Position numbers and translations under genes: made by a program. Shown here piece after piece: positions 35,110 to 48,607 of a stretch of 64,000 bases of DNA. The notes beneath the pieces were generated by a model, which saw nothing but the letters and a program-made list of their open reading frames with translations, had not been told where the DNA came from and ran no database searches. The first letter of the stretch is position 1; each line of letters begins with the position of its first letter. This DNA is from Gordionus sp. m RMFG-2023 (taxonomy: Eukaryota; Nematomorpha; Gordioida; Chordodea; Parachordodidae). The stretch covers positions 605,473 through 669,472 of the forward strand of contig NC_088775.1 of the NCBI RefSeq assembly GCF_954871325.1, in the 5' to 3' direction.

Positions 35110-35650
35110 AAAGAGCTTATAGTAAAGACAACTTTTTGATTAAGGATGGTTAGAGAGCAACTCCCTAATCATAACACTGGTAATCTCCTGTCATGAATAA
35201 TTTAGTCGCCATCGGCTAATGCTAGGTGTATGACATCATCAAACCTCATATTTGCAAATAATCTAATAGATTTGAAAGGTAAGTAAGGTTTGAAAAAGTG
35301 ACAACAACTCCACACTTCAATAATTTATATTATTAAATCTTTAACAGTCACTCACATACCTAACTATTTTGAGCCAACCAAACCATTTCCTAAACACGGA
35401 TGAAGACCTAACGGAATAGCTACAATTTCTTGGGACTTCGGAAAATCTTTAATATTATAATAATTGTGTCTCATCATTTTATTCTGACACAAACATAAAT
35501 TTACTAACCCAAGTCAAATCAATGAAAGATTAAAAAAATACAAAGATTAAAAACTTCAATAGCCATTTCCACAAACGGCCAACGAAGCTTTATTTAAAAA
35601 CCCTAGGCTATAAAATCACACCTTTTACCATCAGGGAATCGGCAAAAAAT
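35110..35650 (+). pseudogene. LINE 3'-end remnant
   Basis: In the best frame it reads VTHIPNYFEPTKPFPKHG, then RPNGIATISWDFGKSLI, matching the LINE C-terminal pattern IPxxLEPxGLxxxDGxRPDGxxxIPWxxGxxLxWD. Upstream pieces (from 35,130) fit the preceding conserved part less well. Many stops. Same family and strand as the other LINE pieces. Confidence 0.6.
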
Positions 35651-36369
35651 TTAAATTGAAATATTCAGACATAACTACATATCCATTTTGGGAACCGTAA
35701 GATATTTTTTATTAGTTATATTACATATTCCTCTTTATAGCTTTTTAAATAATTTTATATAAATAAAGAGAATTATTCGTATAAAAAATCAGCGAGAAAA
35801 TTGTAATAAATAAAATAAAAATGAAGATCTTTGGTGGTTGAACAAATTTGTAAATTTAAAAAAAAATATATAATGTATAATTTCAGCATCTTACAACCAA
35901 TCCACCTTTTTAAAATTTAATGATTCAGTCATTCTCTCCGAATAAGTATTTAACAAGGAGATCCTTTAGGTTCCTGCATTATTCTGCCAGATTCGATTAA
36001 ACATAAAAGAAATCTCTTCAAATTGTGACCTTAAATTAAATGTTTAGTACCTCGATGAAGGGACTGTCAATTTCTAATAAGTATGATTGTAGTAGACAAA
36101 ACTAGTGGTTCACCCATTGGAGGTGAAAGTGTAATAATTTACTTCAGAGATAAATTTCTCGCCAAATTCAATAGAATGAAAAATATTTTTTTTATTTATC
36201 AGCTTATCAGGCTTTTTATTTTCTTAAATTTTTTTTGATCATTCCTAAAATTTTATATGCCTATCGTTCATTGACAATTTTTATGTCTATTGAAATATTT
36301 TTAGACCTCAAAGTTCATTTAAAAAAATACTCTTTAATCTTTGTTAAATATCAAATTTTCATCATTCTC
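35651..36369. other. AT-rich DNA between two LINE remnants
   Basis: Partly less AT-rich (36,030-36,180), possibly further LINE DNA, but no motif is recognised. Confidence 0.4.
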
Positions 36370-37095
36370 TTAAATGCCTGCCCTTCCACCAAAGCTAGGT
36401 GACATAGATATTCATTTCCACATATCCTTATGCATTTCAGCCTTTTTATTTTCAGTTGCTAAATTTCGATTGGAGACTATCGATTTACATCATATGGCAT
36501 CATTTGGAGCAAAAACATTACAAGCAGATATTAAAATTCTATAAAACAAAGAGATTGGAATTTACCACTACAGCATTCGAATATTTACACTTCAAATTGT
36601 TCAAAGGAAATCTCCATCGGTTTTTCTCGACCTAAACACAACCCCGAGTATACAGAATGACAACAATACCACTTTTGTTCCAGATCATTCCAGACTCAGC
36701 CATATAGTGGGCTGAATGGTTAGAAACACTATTTTTAATATAGGTTTTCTACTAACCAACGAAGAACTTAGAATAACTAGGTATTATGCCATCAATAAGA
36801 TTATCAATAGAATCTTGAAATTGACAAATATTTTTCTACGCTGGAAACCTCTGGCCTCAGCCCTGACAATCAAATCAGACCTGATGTGATGAAGCTAGTT
36901 CCCTGGAACCTAGATATACACCTGGCTTGGGATTATACTTGTGTAGATCGTTTTGCCAGATCGTTTTCTGTCAACTCCAAAGTGAAAGTTGAAAACTCAA
37001 AAATAAATAAATATAACCACCCTAAAGTTTCAGACACTTGTGAATCATTTGGACTACAAGCCCTAAAATCATTCAAAACAATGTTAATATTTTAA
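36370..37095 (+). pseudogene. LINE 3'-end remnant with open C-terminal domain
   Basis: Includes FLLTNEELRIT, an internal deletion, YAINKIINRILKLTNI, then an open frame from 36,886 with VMKLVPWNLDIHLAWDYTC, VDRFARSFS and SFGLQALKSF. The RPD...WD.TC...K..KY arrangement resembles the restriction-like endonuclease (PD-(D/E)XK) domain at the C-terminus of R2/R4-type non-LTR elements; that fold is an inference from residue spacing. The 69-codon frame ends at 37,095, where the family's usual C-terminus would be a little longer. Confidence 0.7.
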
Positions 37096-37129
37096 TCAAA
37101 ATTTATCTTAATGTAATCTTTTTTAATGG

Positions 37130-37660
37130 AAATAAAATTTTTATGATATTATTTTACATAGTAAATAATAAAATAAATGTTAGTTTAAATCAATATCTTA
37201 ACACCTAAGATAATTTAAAGAACAATTTGCATTTAAATTTCTTAAATGTTTTTTGGAGGTTGCCAGCACTATAATGTATTATTTTAAATTTATATGGCTT
37301 AAATGAAAAATTGTACAAAAAATAAATATTACAGAATTATTTAAACACTATCACAAATTAGAGTTAAAAATTGTTTTGAATTCGAGCCTATTATTACAAA
37401 TTATAGCACGGAGGCAATATCAAATTAGTGGATTTTAAAATTGTCAATATTATTAAATAATTTTCTATCATGGTTTTAGTTTCAATTCTAAAATATAACC
37501 AATACAAAAATATTTCAAAAATTGTTTTCTTTAGTTGTTGAGCCAAGTAAATACTTAAATATTTAAAATATTAAAGTATTATAAAGGTTATCTTTGTAGG
37601 TTAAACATGACCAATTGTGTAATATTATCAATTTATTTGAAAAAAATGAAATGATAATAT
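37130..37660 (+). pseudogene. Decayed fragment of a gene unit, no signal-peptide exon
   Basis: Near 37,240-37,310 it carries the 5'-region phrases (AAATGTTTTTTGGAGGTTG, ATAATGTATT). At 37,585-37,640 TATCTTTGTAGGTTAAACAT, then GACCAATTGTGT, matches the conserved block after exon 2 in genes C, D and E. The parts in between, exons 1 and 2, are missing. Confidence 0.4.
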
Positions 37661-37679
37661 ATTTAAAAATTTTAAACCG

Positions 37680-37735
37680 AACCGGCTCGTCCCGAAGACC
37701 CGACACAACCCAACTCGAATGATAACACTTATTTT
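37680..37735. mobile_element. Short GC-rich transposon-end fragment
   Basis: AACCGAACCGGCTCGTCCCG and GACCCGACACAACCC resemble the ends of the AACCGAACC-type element at 43,870-44,010. Ends undefined. Confidence 0.3.
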
Positions 37736-37739
37736 ATAT

Positions 37740-40079
37740 TTAGAGATAAAATTAAAACTTTTCACTAATATAAAATGAAAATTTGGTAATATTTTTTTTT
37801 GTACGCCTCACCTTTTATATAATAACTGCGTGTAATGCTCTGAAAATAAAATTATTCCTATACAAAAACTTTCTCCTCGTCTCTAGCCCTTGCAAATTAA
37901 GCGCTACATATAGGAATATGACATTTCTCTACCGATTAATTGTACTTTCTGCTGCGATCTAACAATATTTGATCAGTCGATTTATTTTAATATGAATAAT
38001 AAAAATAATATCAATATCAGTAATACACAAATGTTATATCAAGCCCCATATTATATCGATGTAAAAATCTAAAAATGTGATAACCCAATGTTTTAATATA
38101 AATTCGAATAATAAATCACAATGGTATTTTTATAAAAATCACAAAATAAATGATGTTATTTGAATTTGGCGCTAGAATTAATACAGATAAATAATTTGAA
38201 AACAATATGTTATTCACAAATCCTTTTTTATTTCAGTCTAGTTTTAGCAAATGTAATAACCTATATTTTTTTTGAAATTGCTGTGTCATCAATATTTTTA
38301 AAAAAATATATAAATTTCAAATAAATTTACTTGATATAATTGGTCTATTAATATAGATTTCTGAATAAGTATTGATATTTAGGATGCAGTGAACCATCTT
38401 CCTGGTCCCTATTTTTTTTTTGTAAGTAATGAAAATAAAAGCATATTTTATGTGTAACCTATTTTAAGCAGAATTTACAACCTGAACTTATTATGATTTT
38501 TTATTAATTTCACTATTATATATTAATATCTTATTATTCAGTATAAAAGTTTTAGTAAATATATCTTATACATCCCCCCCCCCCCAGTATTTTAATAAAT
38601 TTGTAGGAAATTATATGTATATTATTTTTCAAATATTTTATTTGATTTTGAGATAGTAGCTCAAATAAATAATTAGTTCTATTTTTTTGTTAAATCGTTT
38701 TCTTATTCTTGGAAATGTTAATAGGGTTTAGGAGGGGGGCTGGAGACGGGATGTCTGGTATTAAATATGTAACGCTTATAGTTCTTTATATAAACACTTG
38801 ATTTTATGAAACGCGTTTGATGTAATAATAACTATTTAAGAGCTATTGTAAATATTAAATTACGTTGAAATATAAACGTACCCAATTTTCATTCCTCATC
38901 TTGTATTTAGGAACTGTCGTTGTATTAGTTTCAGTTTTCATTAATAATATAAATAGATGAAATATGTATAGAAAAGGTTAATATCAATAAAAATAAAATA
39001 TTTACGTTCTTGAGTTAATCAAATTATAAACGTGGTTATATTATCAAGTAATTAATTTGGTATAGGATATCAAATATCTCTCATTTTGATGTAAATGTTA
39101 AGTAATATCGTGTATTTTTTCCAACGCTAAACATCCTTAGTTTAAGTGGCGATGTATATTTGCTATTTTCGATAAACCTCAAATTGCACAGAACCAATTT
39201 TTTTAAACAGTGGTCTTAAGGAAAGAAAAAAAATCCAAATAAATAAAAAAAAATTTTTTGGAGTTATGGAATATTTTAATATGTATAATAAATTTAAGTC
39301 CGAAAATAAAATGTTTATATGCATCATTTTAAAATTGCCAGTAATGTAACAAAGAGAATTATTGCGTCCACAAATATGGGATGATAATGAAGAAAATAAG
39401 AAGATATTGTCCAAATATAATGAATGGAATTGATATTCTGAATCAATGATATTATTAAATAAAATTTTAAGTTAGTTGCAAGATCATGTTATCAGAAACT
39501 TAAATTTATTGTAGAATATAGCCTAATAATTATTAATATAATCGTTAATTTTTTGAAAAATAATAAATTTCAAGTTATGAAGCCCATGACAAAAAAATTA
39601 AATGATTTTGCAGATTTAGAGATTTACCATCAGATAATTATATCGTTTTAGAGATACTCTCATCAAATACATAACCTATCTTTCCACTAGCGTAAAGGGC
39701 TTGTTTGGTATTGCTAAACAAGTTTTAGGCGAGAGGCGTAGCTGCCTGTCAGATCAAAATTTTAAAAATTTGCTACTTTTAAAAAAGCAAATAAAACATT
39801 ATGATTCTTTTTTTTTGATGTATCAATTTCTTTGATTATATGTAGTCTATAGATAAATATATATATATGATTTTATTTTGTGAAATTTATATGATAAAAA
39901 TTAATATATAAAGGGTATTTTAATAATGGCACTTTTTTCTTTTAATTTGGGAATTTCATATTTTATAACAGAATATTATTCATCTATGTTATTAAAAATT
40001 ATATTTATTAAATAAAGGTATGTGTTGTTGATTCTTAATTCATTTAAAAATAATTTATCTTTTTTAAGAATCTCATAAC
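37740..40079. other. AT-rich intergenic DNA, nothing recognised
   Basis: Includes a run of eleven C near 38,575-38,585 and a G-rich patch near 38,730-38,750. The 83-codon minus-strand frame at 39,163-39,414 has no recognisable domain. Confidence 0.5.
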
Positions 40080-40560
40080 ACTTCCGCTACGATCAATTAT
40101 CACCCACAATAATATACTCAACTTTCACTCAACCATATCAATCAATCCACCTTTAAACTGTATCCAACAGAATACAGATTTAACGGTCACGAATGTTTAG
40201 AAGCATCTCCTAGTCGTAACATTGGACATCACTATCAGATTACAATCATCGGTTTGCGCAAAGGGTGCAACACCCCCACTTCACACTTGTATCAAATGTA
40301 ATTCCCTAGTAGATTCTCAAGATGCGCTCTAAATCATGTATATATGTCAAGGTAGAATCGACATCACATTTCTATAAATCGAAAGTCATCAATAAATATT
40401 TAACAATCTATTATATTCTTAGCCATCTTGAACCCACCATTTTATTAAACTTCGAAGGTTTAAGACCTATGATCTGATGACCTACTTTGGATCCTTAGTA
40501 TCTTTAATGGACTCACTTACGTCATTCTCCTCAAACACTAACATCAATCATCTTACCAAG
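40080..40560 (+). pseudogene. LINE 3'-end remnant with zinc-knuckle segment
   Basis: Reads LDITIRLQSSVCAKG, LHTCIKCNSLVDSQDALNHV, then LSHLEPTILLNFEGLRPM in another frame. This matches the LINE C-terminal stretch LRLGxxVCxPHxCxCGxxVDxxGxHGLxC...LEPxGLxxxDGLRP, including the CxxC pair of the putative zinc knuckle. Broken by stops. Confidence 0.65.
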
Positions 40561-40599
40561 GGTTGAAACTAAAAAAAAATATAAAGATCTCAACAATTT

Positions 40600-41870
40600 T
40601 ATAATTGAATACTTACAACAAGCTAACTTTGCCTCTACCATTTCGATTTTTTAAAGGTTTTGGCGGTAAAATTAATATTTTTTAAGACAAAAAAATACAA
40701 TGGGAAATAGAAGACACAGTTTTTTAATTTTGAGCTTTTTAATTTTATTTTAATATATTTTTTAACAAAATTTTTGAGTAATGGTTCTTTATTGGGAACA
40801 CACTGACAATTATTATTTTACAATTTTTAATTTTTTGGACTTTTTAATTTAATATATATTTTATTATATAATTATTTATAAATAAATTTATTAAGATTAC
40901 GACAAAAATATGGGATATTAGATATTTTAAAAATAATTTTTAATATAAAGGCCAATAAAGTGCTGTTATTGCATAACAAATTTATTGGAAATATATAAAC
41001 AGTATAAAACGTTACTTTATATATATATATATTATTTTTCACTAATTTTGATTGATGACAATGACAACATAAAATTGAATTCATTGTTTAATTTTCAATA
41101 TATTTAAGGTAATTGAATCCTTGAGAAAATTGACTCAAAAATTTGTTTCATTATGGTATATTTAGCAAAAAAAACACAGTTCTATATAAAGATTTTGCAA
41201 GATATGTTCCTTTAAACTTAACTTTCACATATTTAATAAAAATCTTAAAAAATTTTATATTAAATATTCTTATAGCGAATTTAATACTAACTCCAATGAA
41301 TTTAGATACTATAAAATATTATCATAAAAGAATAATACCGTTATGAGATGAAAACCATTTTTCAAAAGCTTTAAAAAAAATATATAATAAAAGAATTTAA
41401 GCTTGATAAAATAGAAGGGAAAAAAATAAAATAATAAATGATAAAATTTATGAAATAACGGGCTAAAACAACTGATTGGTATGAAGGAATTGGATTTTAG
41501 GACAAAAATTGAACAGAATTTTCCTCATTTACGAATATTGTTTTAAGATTTTCTGTGGAATATGTATAGAATAAAATTTTATGAGTTTTCAAAGGATATT
41601 ATAAAATTTTACAAATTCTTTATAATTTCAAATATATTTAACTCTTCTTTCTTTAGGAATTTTGTTAACGTTATGAGTATCTTTACTGAATGTAAAATCT
41701 TATAACCCAAATTTTATGATAACGTTTTATATTAACGAGCAATTATCATTTTGATCATATAATTTCGAACAATTTTATAGCAATATAATTTAATCCGAAT
41801 CTCTTTGGCTCATGATAACTTAAAATATTTATATTTAAGACCTGACATCAATTTCAAGTGGGAAGATAAC
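40600..41870. other. AT-rich DNA, nothing recognised
   Basis: Open frames of about 70 codons at 40,872-41,084 (minus) and 41,143-41,346 (plus) lack any recognisable feature. Confidence 0.5.
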
Positions 41871-42200
41871 AAAGATATTTGTAGACGTTACATAGCGGTG
41901 AATAAAATTGATAAAAAGATTTAACAACTATCATGTGTCAACGCAACATTAGACCCACAGTTATAAAGAACATCAAAAAATTACAATCCTTTATAGGCTT
42001 AATGAATTATTATCTATTGTCTTTAAACAGTTTTTTCATCATAGTCACATATATTTATCGTTTAAAGAAAAATGTACTTTGGAAATTGGAAATAGCAAAG
42101 GTAACAAATAAAACAAATACATCATTTTTTTTTCTATTTATATATGCTCAAGATACATATAAATTACACTTAAAAAATTGTAGATACATTTGATGAAATC
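41870..42200 (+). mobile_element. Ty3/Gypsy retrotransposon fossil (pol fragment)
   Basis: The segment holds KNIKKLQSFIGLMNYY and IYRLKKN, the conserved stretch between reverse transcriptase and RNase H of Ty3/Gypsy elements. Only this short part of pol survives; no LTRs are seen nearby. It is a broken, old fragment. It lies just beyond the last recognisable exon of gene C and may be linked to that gene's truncation. Confidence 0.8.
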
Positions 42201-42604
42201 ACTATGTCCATAATGCAACAATTTAGAAACTTGGAGAATGTTTTTTCATTCAAAAAATTATATTCACCAAGCTTATTTAAACATAAGTATATTAATTTTA
42301 AAATAATTCTTTAACATTTTAACCCTCCCCAGTTACTCCAAGAAATTAATAGCATTAAATAACTGTTAAATGCACCAACTCTAGATCAGTTAATTTTTCA
42401 CATAAGCAACAGTTTATATATAAGAGAATCCTATACTTGCAACCTCTGATGATTTTGAATCTTTAAAGTAACAGCTCTCCTGGGACATTAGATAACTATA
42501 TAAAAAAAATTATAAAATCTATGAATCATTCTTATCGCAAATGATAGCCATTTAATATTTAAAAAAAAATTTATTAACGTTTAGTTATCTTGCAATAAAT
42601 TTAC

Positions 42605-45287
42605 TTGGCCAAGTTAGTAGAAACGATCTAGCTAAAAAAATAGTGGCATTATAAAGCAATCAATATAGGAGAATATGTTTTATAAATCATTCACGAATAA
42701 GGACGAAATACAATTAATTCAAAATCTCCCAATTCTAAAACATTTTTTTTTATATGAAGATTTTTTTAATCTTAAATACCTTATTTTATCGTAAATATTT
42801 TAACAGGTATTGTATTGTAAGCTACCCTTAAAGTTTCAGAAAAAAATAAAAAAAATTTAACCTGTAAACTATTCTTAATTGATATTTATAATATCAACTT
42901 TCCTCTATTGCTGGAATACATTTTTGGGTAACATCGTAAATTCCTAAATTAAGAAACCCCTCAGAAAATTGTTTAAAATGATAAATTCTTTCGAATCAGT
43001 TCTTATATAATTTTAATAATATAAATTTTTATAAAATATGTATTTTACCCTTTTTTCCTCGACTTACTAAAGTATGGGGAAAAAAAACGATAGAATATAG
43101 TGAACAAATTTATACGGCAACTTTGGCAAAGAATCATAATAAATTAACTAAAGACTAAAATTAATTATTTTGAATATCATTTAAAAAATAAATCATCAAA
43201 TATAACAAGTTATCACAATTTTTTTTTTTTATCTCAAATTAAAGAAAGAAGAAGAAATACAACATCTATACTAACAAAAAATAATCAAAAATTATTTCTC
43301 AAATTAATTTAATCTTAAACTCTTTTCTAAAAAAAATATTATAATCAAATATATTAAAACTGAATTGAACTCGGTATTATGTTTAAAAAAACATTTTAAA
43401 TTTAATGAATGTGATGATGCTATGTATATATATATATGTATTTGTGAAAAAAATATAATATAAAACTTTAAAACCTAAAATGTTATGGGTGAAACTGACA
43501 AGTGTTATTGTATTATAATGATAAATTCAATGAGTAAACTTAAATCATTTAATTCCCGATTAGAATATGGTTGAAAATCTCTTGTAATCGCTAAAATTAT
43601 TTAAAAAGTTTGTGAACTTTGTATCTTCTCTTAAATAAATATACACCCTAAATTTGGTTGAACTCTTTCATGGTAAAATTAAATATCCGATCATTTGAAC
43701 ACCAATGATAATGATAACGTTGATTAACCTATTTTCAAAACTATATGCAAAATAAATTGGATTATAAATTTCCAATGGTACATATTTTGGTATAAATATT
43801 ATTATAAAATATATTTTTTATACAGGGCATTATAGCTGAACTTTTTATACTTTATGCTTCAAAGATTATAAATCAGGGATGCAAACCGAACCTGAAACGA
43901 ACCATAGGCTAAAAAACTGGTATTTTTTATCAAATCTAAACCGAACTTTAACTGCTAAAAAATTCCTTGCCGAACCTGAACCGAACCGCTAAAATGCTTC
44001 TACGGGTTAGAGTCTCATAACTTTATGCTTATAAAATAATGTGCTAGTTATTACCAGTATATTGCAAAAATTTTAATTATATTCGAATTGTTTTAAAGAT
44101 TATTTTTAATCACGTTTGATTGATATGTGTCAGTCATAATTTTTTATAAACTTTAGTATATTGCTACAACATTTTTTAAATATCTTATAAATTATAATGG
44201 CCAGAGAAAAATTAAAACCAATCATCAAATCTGATATCATACAGGTAGTACAGGCTATCCAAGTTTTGTGGAAAGATGTTTTTCAACAATTAGATTTTTT
44301 TATTTTCTCATAGATGCAATTTGAGTGAGACGAATTTTGAAAATATATTAATTGTGCGGCTTAATAATAATTGTTCATATTAAAATTAATCATTGATATT
44401 TAGTTGTTATATTTATAAATTAAATATTATATTAAAATGTGTAATTGATAAAAATGAAGGTTTTGCTTATTTTTTTCAGTGGATAAATTTTAATGGGGTA
44501 ATAAGGGTGTAATATTTTTATTGGCTTACAGAAGAGGTGGGATGTAGAAGTCCTTATTGTCGTTGGCAACTATCGATTTATCAACACTCTTAGACTCGAC
44601 ACACAGAAGTTATATAATCTTTCAGAAGAATTTAAATTAAAATTTTTAAATATTTTACATTATCATTTTCGATTCAAAAGATATATCTATAATTTATTTT
44701 ACCTTCAATCTTCCCATTTTTATCTAGATTTATTACAAATATATAATAAAATGAAAATGAATTTATACCTCTAAGGTCAATATCAAAATATATAATGTAT
44801 ATTAAGACACATTTAATCATGGTCAATCTACAAAAATAGACTTAATCATATTAACATTTATAAAGAATTTTTTTTCATTCATCGATAAAAAGATTTTGTA
44901 TCCAATGTGGGAAATTAAATGCCAAACATTTAGTAATAAATGGAATATTTTAAGCATTTACCTGGCATAGCAACTAAATAATAAAAAAAAGATTGAAATT
45001 ACTATATATATTGCTAGATTAGAAATTGAATTAATATATAATAACAGGCTTACTAACGATACTGAAATTCTTTTAAAATCTATTTATTTGATAGATCCCT
45101 GCCTTATTTTGTACCTAATGGGCCTAAAGAGTAACTAATTTTTGATAGTATTTAAATAATGTTTTTTTATTTATAAACATAACAATTTAAATCATAAATT
45201 AAAATTATAAAAAAATATCTTACTATTGAAGTCGCAGAAAGAAATTAAAATCAGTAACAGAAAGGAAGCTTGAACAAATTTATTCAT
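42605..45287 (-). CDS. Gene C: micro-exon secreted protein gene, 3' part missing
   Basis: Exon 1 (45,224-45,287) codes MNKFVQASFLLL...SFCDFN, donor GTAAG. The 12-nt exon 2 (44,962-44,973) completes IAMP. Next are 21 nt at 44,703-44,723 (DKNGKIE), 18 nt at 43,049-43,066 (VSRGKK), 45 nt at 42,899-42,943 (GIYDVTQKCIPAIEE) and 27 nt at 42,605-42,631 (ARSFLLTWP). All are multiples of three, in phase 1, with AG acceptors and GT donors, and all are open, making this the cleanest run of micro-exons. Downstream (below 42,600) I find no 57-nt, 52-nt or terminal exon like those of B and D; the DNA there holds a Ty3/Gypsy fossil and LINE remnants. The gene may be truncated or may use an unrecognised end. 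Confidence 0.6.
43870..44010. mobile_element. MITE with AACCGAACC motifs
   Basis: Starts CAGGGATGCAAACCGAACC, a plausible hAT-type end, and has repeated CGAACCTGAA, AACCGAAC and GCTAAAA motifs. In the intron of gene C. Confidence 0.5.
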
Positions 45288-45310
45288 TAAAAATTATTTG
45301 AAGATAAATT

Positions 45311-45335
45311 TTATAATATTATATACTGCAAATAA
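45311..45335 (-). promoter_or_regulatory. Altered core promoter of gene C
   Basis: Minus-strand TTATTTGCAGTATATAATAT, at the position of the TATA-like box in genes A, B and E but with several changes. Confidence 0.35.
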
Positions 45336-45339
45336 ATTT

Positions 45340-46790
45340 TTAAAAAATTTCAAATTTATAAATAAAATAAAATAATTACCCTTAAATACATTTTGTAAAT
45401 AATAATAATTCATTATTTTTTTCATTTAAATTAATTAAACTTAAACAAAACAATAAAATAGATGGTTCATACTACCTAAATATATTTTAAGAAATTAATA
45501 GAGAAATTTGTTCTTTACATTATCTTATGTTTGAGAATATATTTATTTTAAATTAAATTAATCTTTGAACTTATTAAACAAGAATTCAATTTCTGTTTAG
45601 TTATTTATTATAATTTATATTTATATAGAAAGTAAGCTACACCTCCCAAAATGCAATTTATATATTAAAAGGTATATATTTTCGTCGTTTTTAATATATT
45701 TTTGATTACGTTGATCTTTGAACTTATTCAAACAAATATTTATTTCTTCTGATTACGCTTATGTTTAGCTGCCACTATATTATAGATTTTATAAATATTT
45801 TAATAAAATTTCCACTCAAAATTAAATTACCGATGTTGAAGTTATCACATAAGAGAATCCCTGCAGAAATAACTTATAAATATGATAGCTTTATATAGAA
45901 ATCTGTTTTATTCGTTTACTCAGTCTTCCTCATCTTCAAAAATTTCTATTTTTATTAGTAATACTCATTTAAAAAATAAAATAAAACATTAATTGTAAAA
46001 TGCAAATTTTAGCTTTAGCCCAATACTATATGAAATTTCATAAGAAATTATGCTGAAACATATTTTCAATTTATTCTCTGAATATTTTGAACTTCCACGT
46101 TACATTTCGAAGGTCAAGGTGAAGATTAATTTTAAAAAAATATCTAAAAATTGAACGAACTTTAAAAGAAACATCATTGAGCTATATCAAAATAATTTTT
46201 TCTCAAAAAGGAAAAAGCTATTATAAAAACAATTTTATAATTAACTTTATTAGTATTTAATGTGGTAATAAATATAACCTTCAACAAAAATCATATATTA
46301 ATAGAATGTAAAATACAAATTTGATATTAATTTTAAAATTATTTTTTGGCAAATTGCAAACTCAAATTATATAAAAATTTTTTATTAAGTTCATTAGGTT
46401 AAAATGAAAAATTATATTTATAAATAAGAAATTATGTTTATTTGAATAAGTTCATAAAATAAATTAATAGTCTATTTAAAATAATGAAAAAAAAAACAAA
46501 TTTTACTTTTAATTTATAAAATGTTTTTTTTTCTGGGTAAGTTGAGAGCCTTTCATTGCATTGTTTTGATTAAGTTCATCAGGTTTAAATGTAAAAATTG
46601 AATTTATAAATAAGAAATTAAACGTTTGTTTGGATAAGTACAGATCAACCTTAAACAGAATAATCCCTACGATATACCTTTATGTCGAAATAGCAAGTGT
46701 ATTTTTTTAAATATATATTCTCTTAATTTTTTAAAATAGATCTTAATGTTAGACTCAGCTAGGATTTGTAAATATTTAATTTTTAAAAAA
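45340..46790. repeat. 5' region of gene C
   Basis: Aligns with the regions 5' of genes A and B: AAAATAAAATAATTACCC near 45,362, GAATAAGTTCATAAAATAA and one unit with TAAGTTGAGAGCCTTTCATT near 46,535. It ends near GACTCAGCTAGGATTTG at 46,755. Confidence 0.6.
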
Positions 46791-48605
46791 AACCCCAACC
46801 CATTGACATATATTAATACCTAGACTGACGATATAAACATGAAAAAAATTTAAGAAAAATTGAAGGGGGTAGTGATGAAACTTTGGTTGATTTGATATGG
46901 AATTCACCATTTATATAAATAATCTATTTATATTCTTAATGAAATCTAAAATACTACAGGTCCTACAACTAAGAAGAAAGAAAATTAGATTAGTTAATAT
47001 TTAAATATAATTTAATACGCGAGCCCATAAATAGTTATTAAAAATTACATCAAATGCTTTTCATAAAATAGGAGTTTAATTCAAGAACTATAAAAAGCGG
47101 GACATATTTAATAGTACTAGACATCCCCTCCCCCATCCAAAATTTATAGCCTTACCTGAATATAAATTTTTTTTTTAAACATTTTCAAAAATTTGAAGCG
47201 TGAACTGTCTAACGAAAAAAAATAGAATCATTTATTTTAGCCTCAAATCAACTAAAATATTTAAAAAATACAAATACTTACTGGCAAATTTATTAAAATT
47301 TTTTGGATAGACAAATTTACTAATACTTTATACAGAACACTAAGATATTAAAATATTATTATTTATATTGGTGAAATTTATAAAATACTGATAACAGAAT
47401 CATGAAAAATTTAGGTTCCAAATTCCGCTTAACATTACACATAAAATATACTTATTATTTTCATTTTTTTAAAAAATTTATAATAACAGGGACCAGCAAC
47501 ATGGATTATTGAGTCTTAAATATCAATACTTCTTTTTGGAAATTTATATTAATAGAATACTAATTAGATCATGTAAATTTATTTTCAAATTTGCTTAATT
47601 TTTAGTAAATATTGATGACATAGTAAACTTCCAACCTAGTTATCTCTTATTGCTATACCAAGATTTAAATATTAAAATAAAGGATGATACTATTAAAGTG
47701 CTAGAATCTTTATCGAAATACATTAAAGATAATTTTTTGCATATTTGAAATGCATACTAAATATCTATTTCCCTAAAATATTCTATCATATTTAAGAATA
47801 AATTTTTAAATTCGCTTCATTCTTTAATAGGCCTGTTTAATAAAATTGTAGGGAATTAGGTTGAGGTATGGTAGTATTGATTGGTAAAGGTTTATAATAG
47901 AAAATATAGAAATAATCAAGTTGAACAAGAATTTTATTTTTAGAAGGAATGAATATTGTATCCGAATTTTTGATATCACAGTCGCTGATACATAGTCGAA
48001 AATTATGATAATAAAATTAAGTATTAAATTATCACGATTTTTATAAGACATAATATAGTCTCAGAAAAGTAATATATAAACTTTTTAAAATCAATTGAAC
48101 ATAATATGAAATTAACGTCTCAGATAGTAAAATATATAATTTAAACTCAATTGAACATAATATAATATATAAACATTTATATATCCATAATATAACAACA
48201 AATATATAATATTTATTTTCAAATTATCTATCTATATTCTATTCTAGCGCCAATACAAATATAACATCATTTATTATGTGATTTTTTTAAAAATATCAAT
48301 GTGATTTATTATTCAAATTAATATTGAAACATGGGATTAACATATAGCATTTTAAGATTTTATAGATATAATAATAAGGAGCTTGATATGACATTGTAAA
48401 TTTATTGTCCTTAGGTTCTTAAATTTGATTATTATTAGAAAATTTAATAATACGCAAATCGATTTAAATTTATTGTATATTAAAGAGTCAGAAAAGTAGA
48501 TAGGATATTTTAGTTTAATTTCTTATAAAGTTTTTAAAACAAAATATCATTTTCCTATCTTTAAAATGTATTTAAAATAGCAAGTTTTACATTGAAACGT
48601 TTCAA
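46791..48605. other. AT-rich intergenic DNA, nothing recognised
   Basis: The 75-codon minus-strand frame at 47,824-48,051 has no recognisable feature. Confidence 0.5.
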
Positions 48606-48607
48606 AC

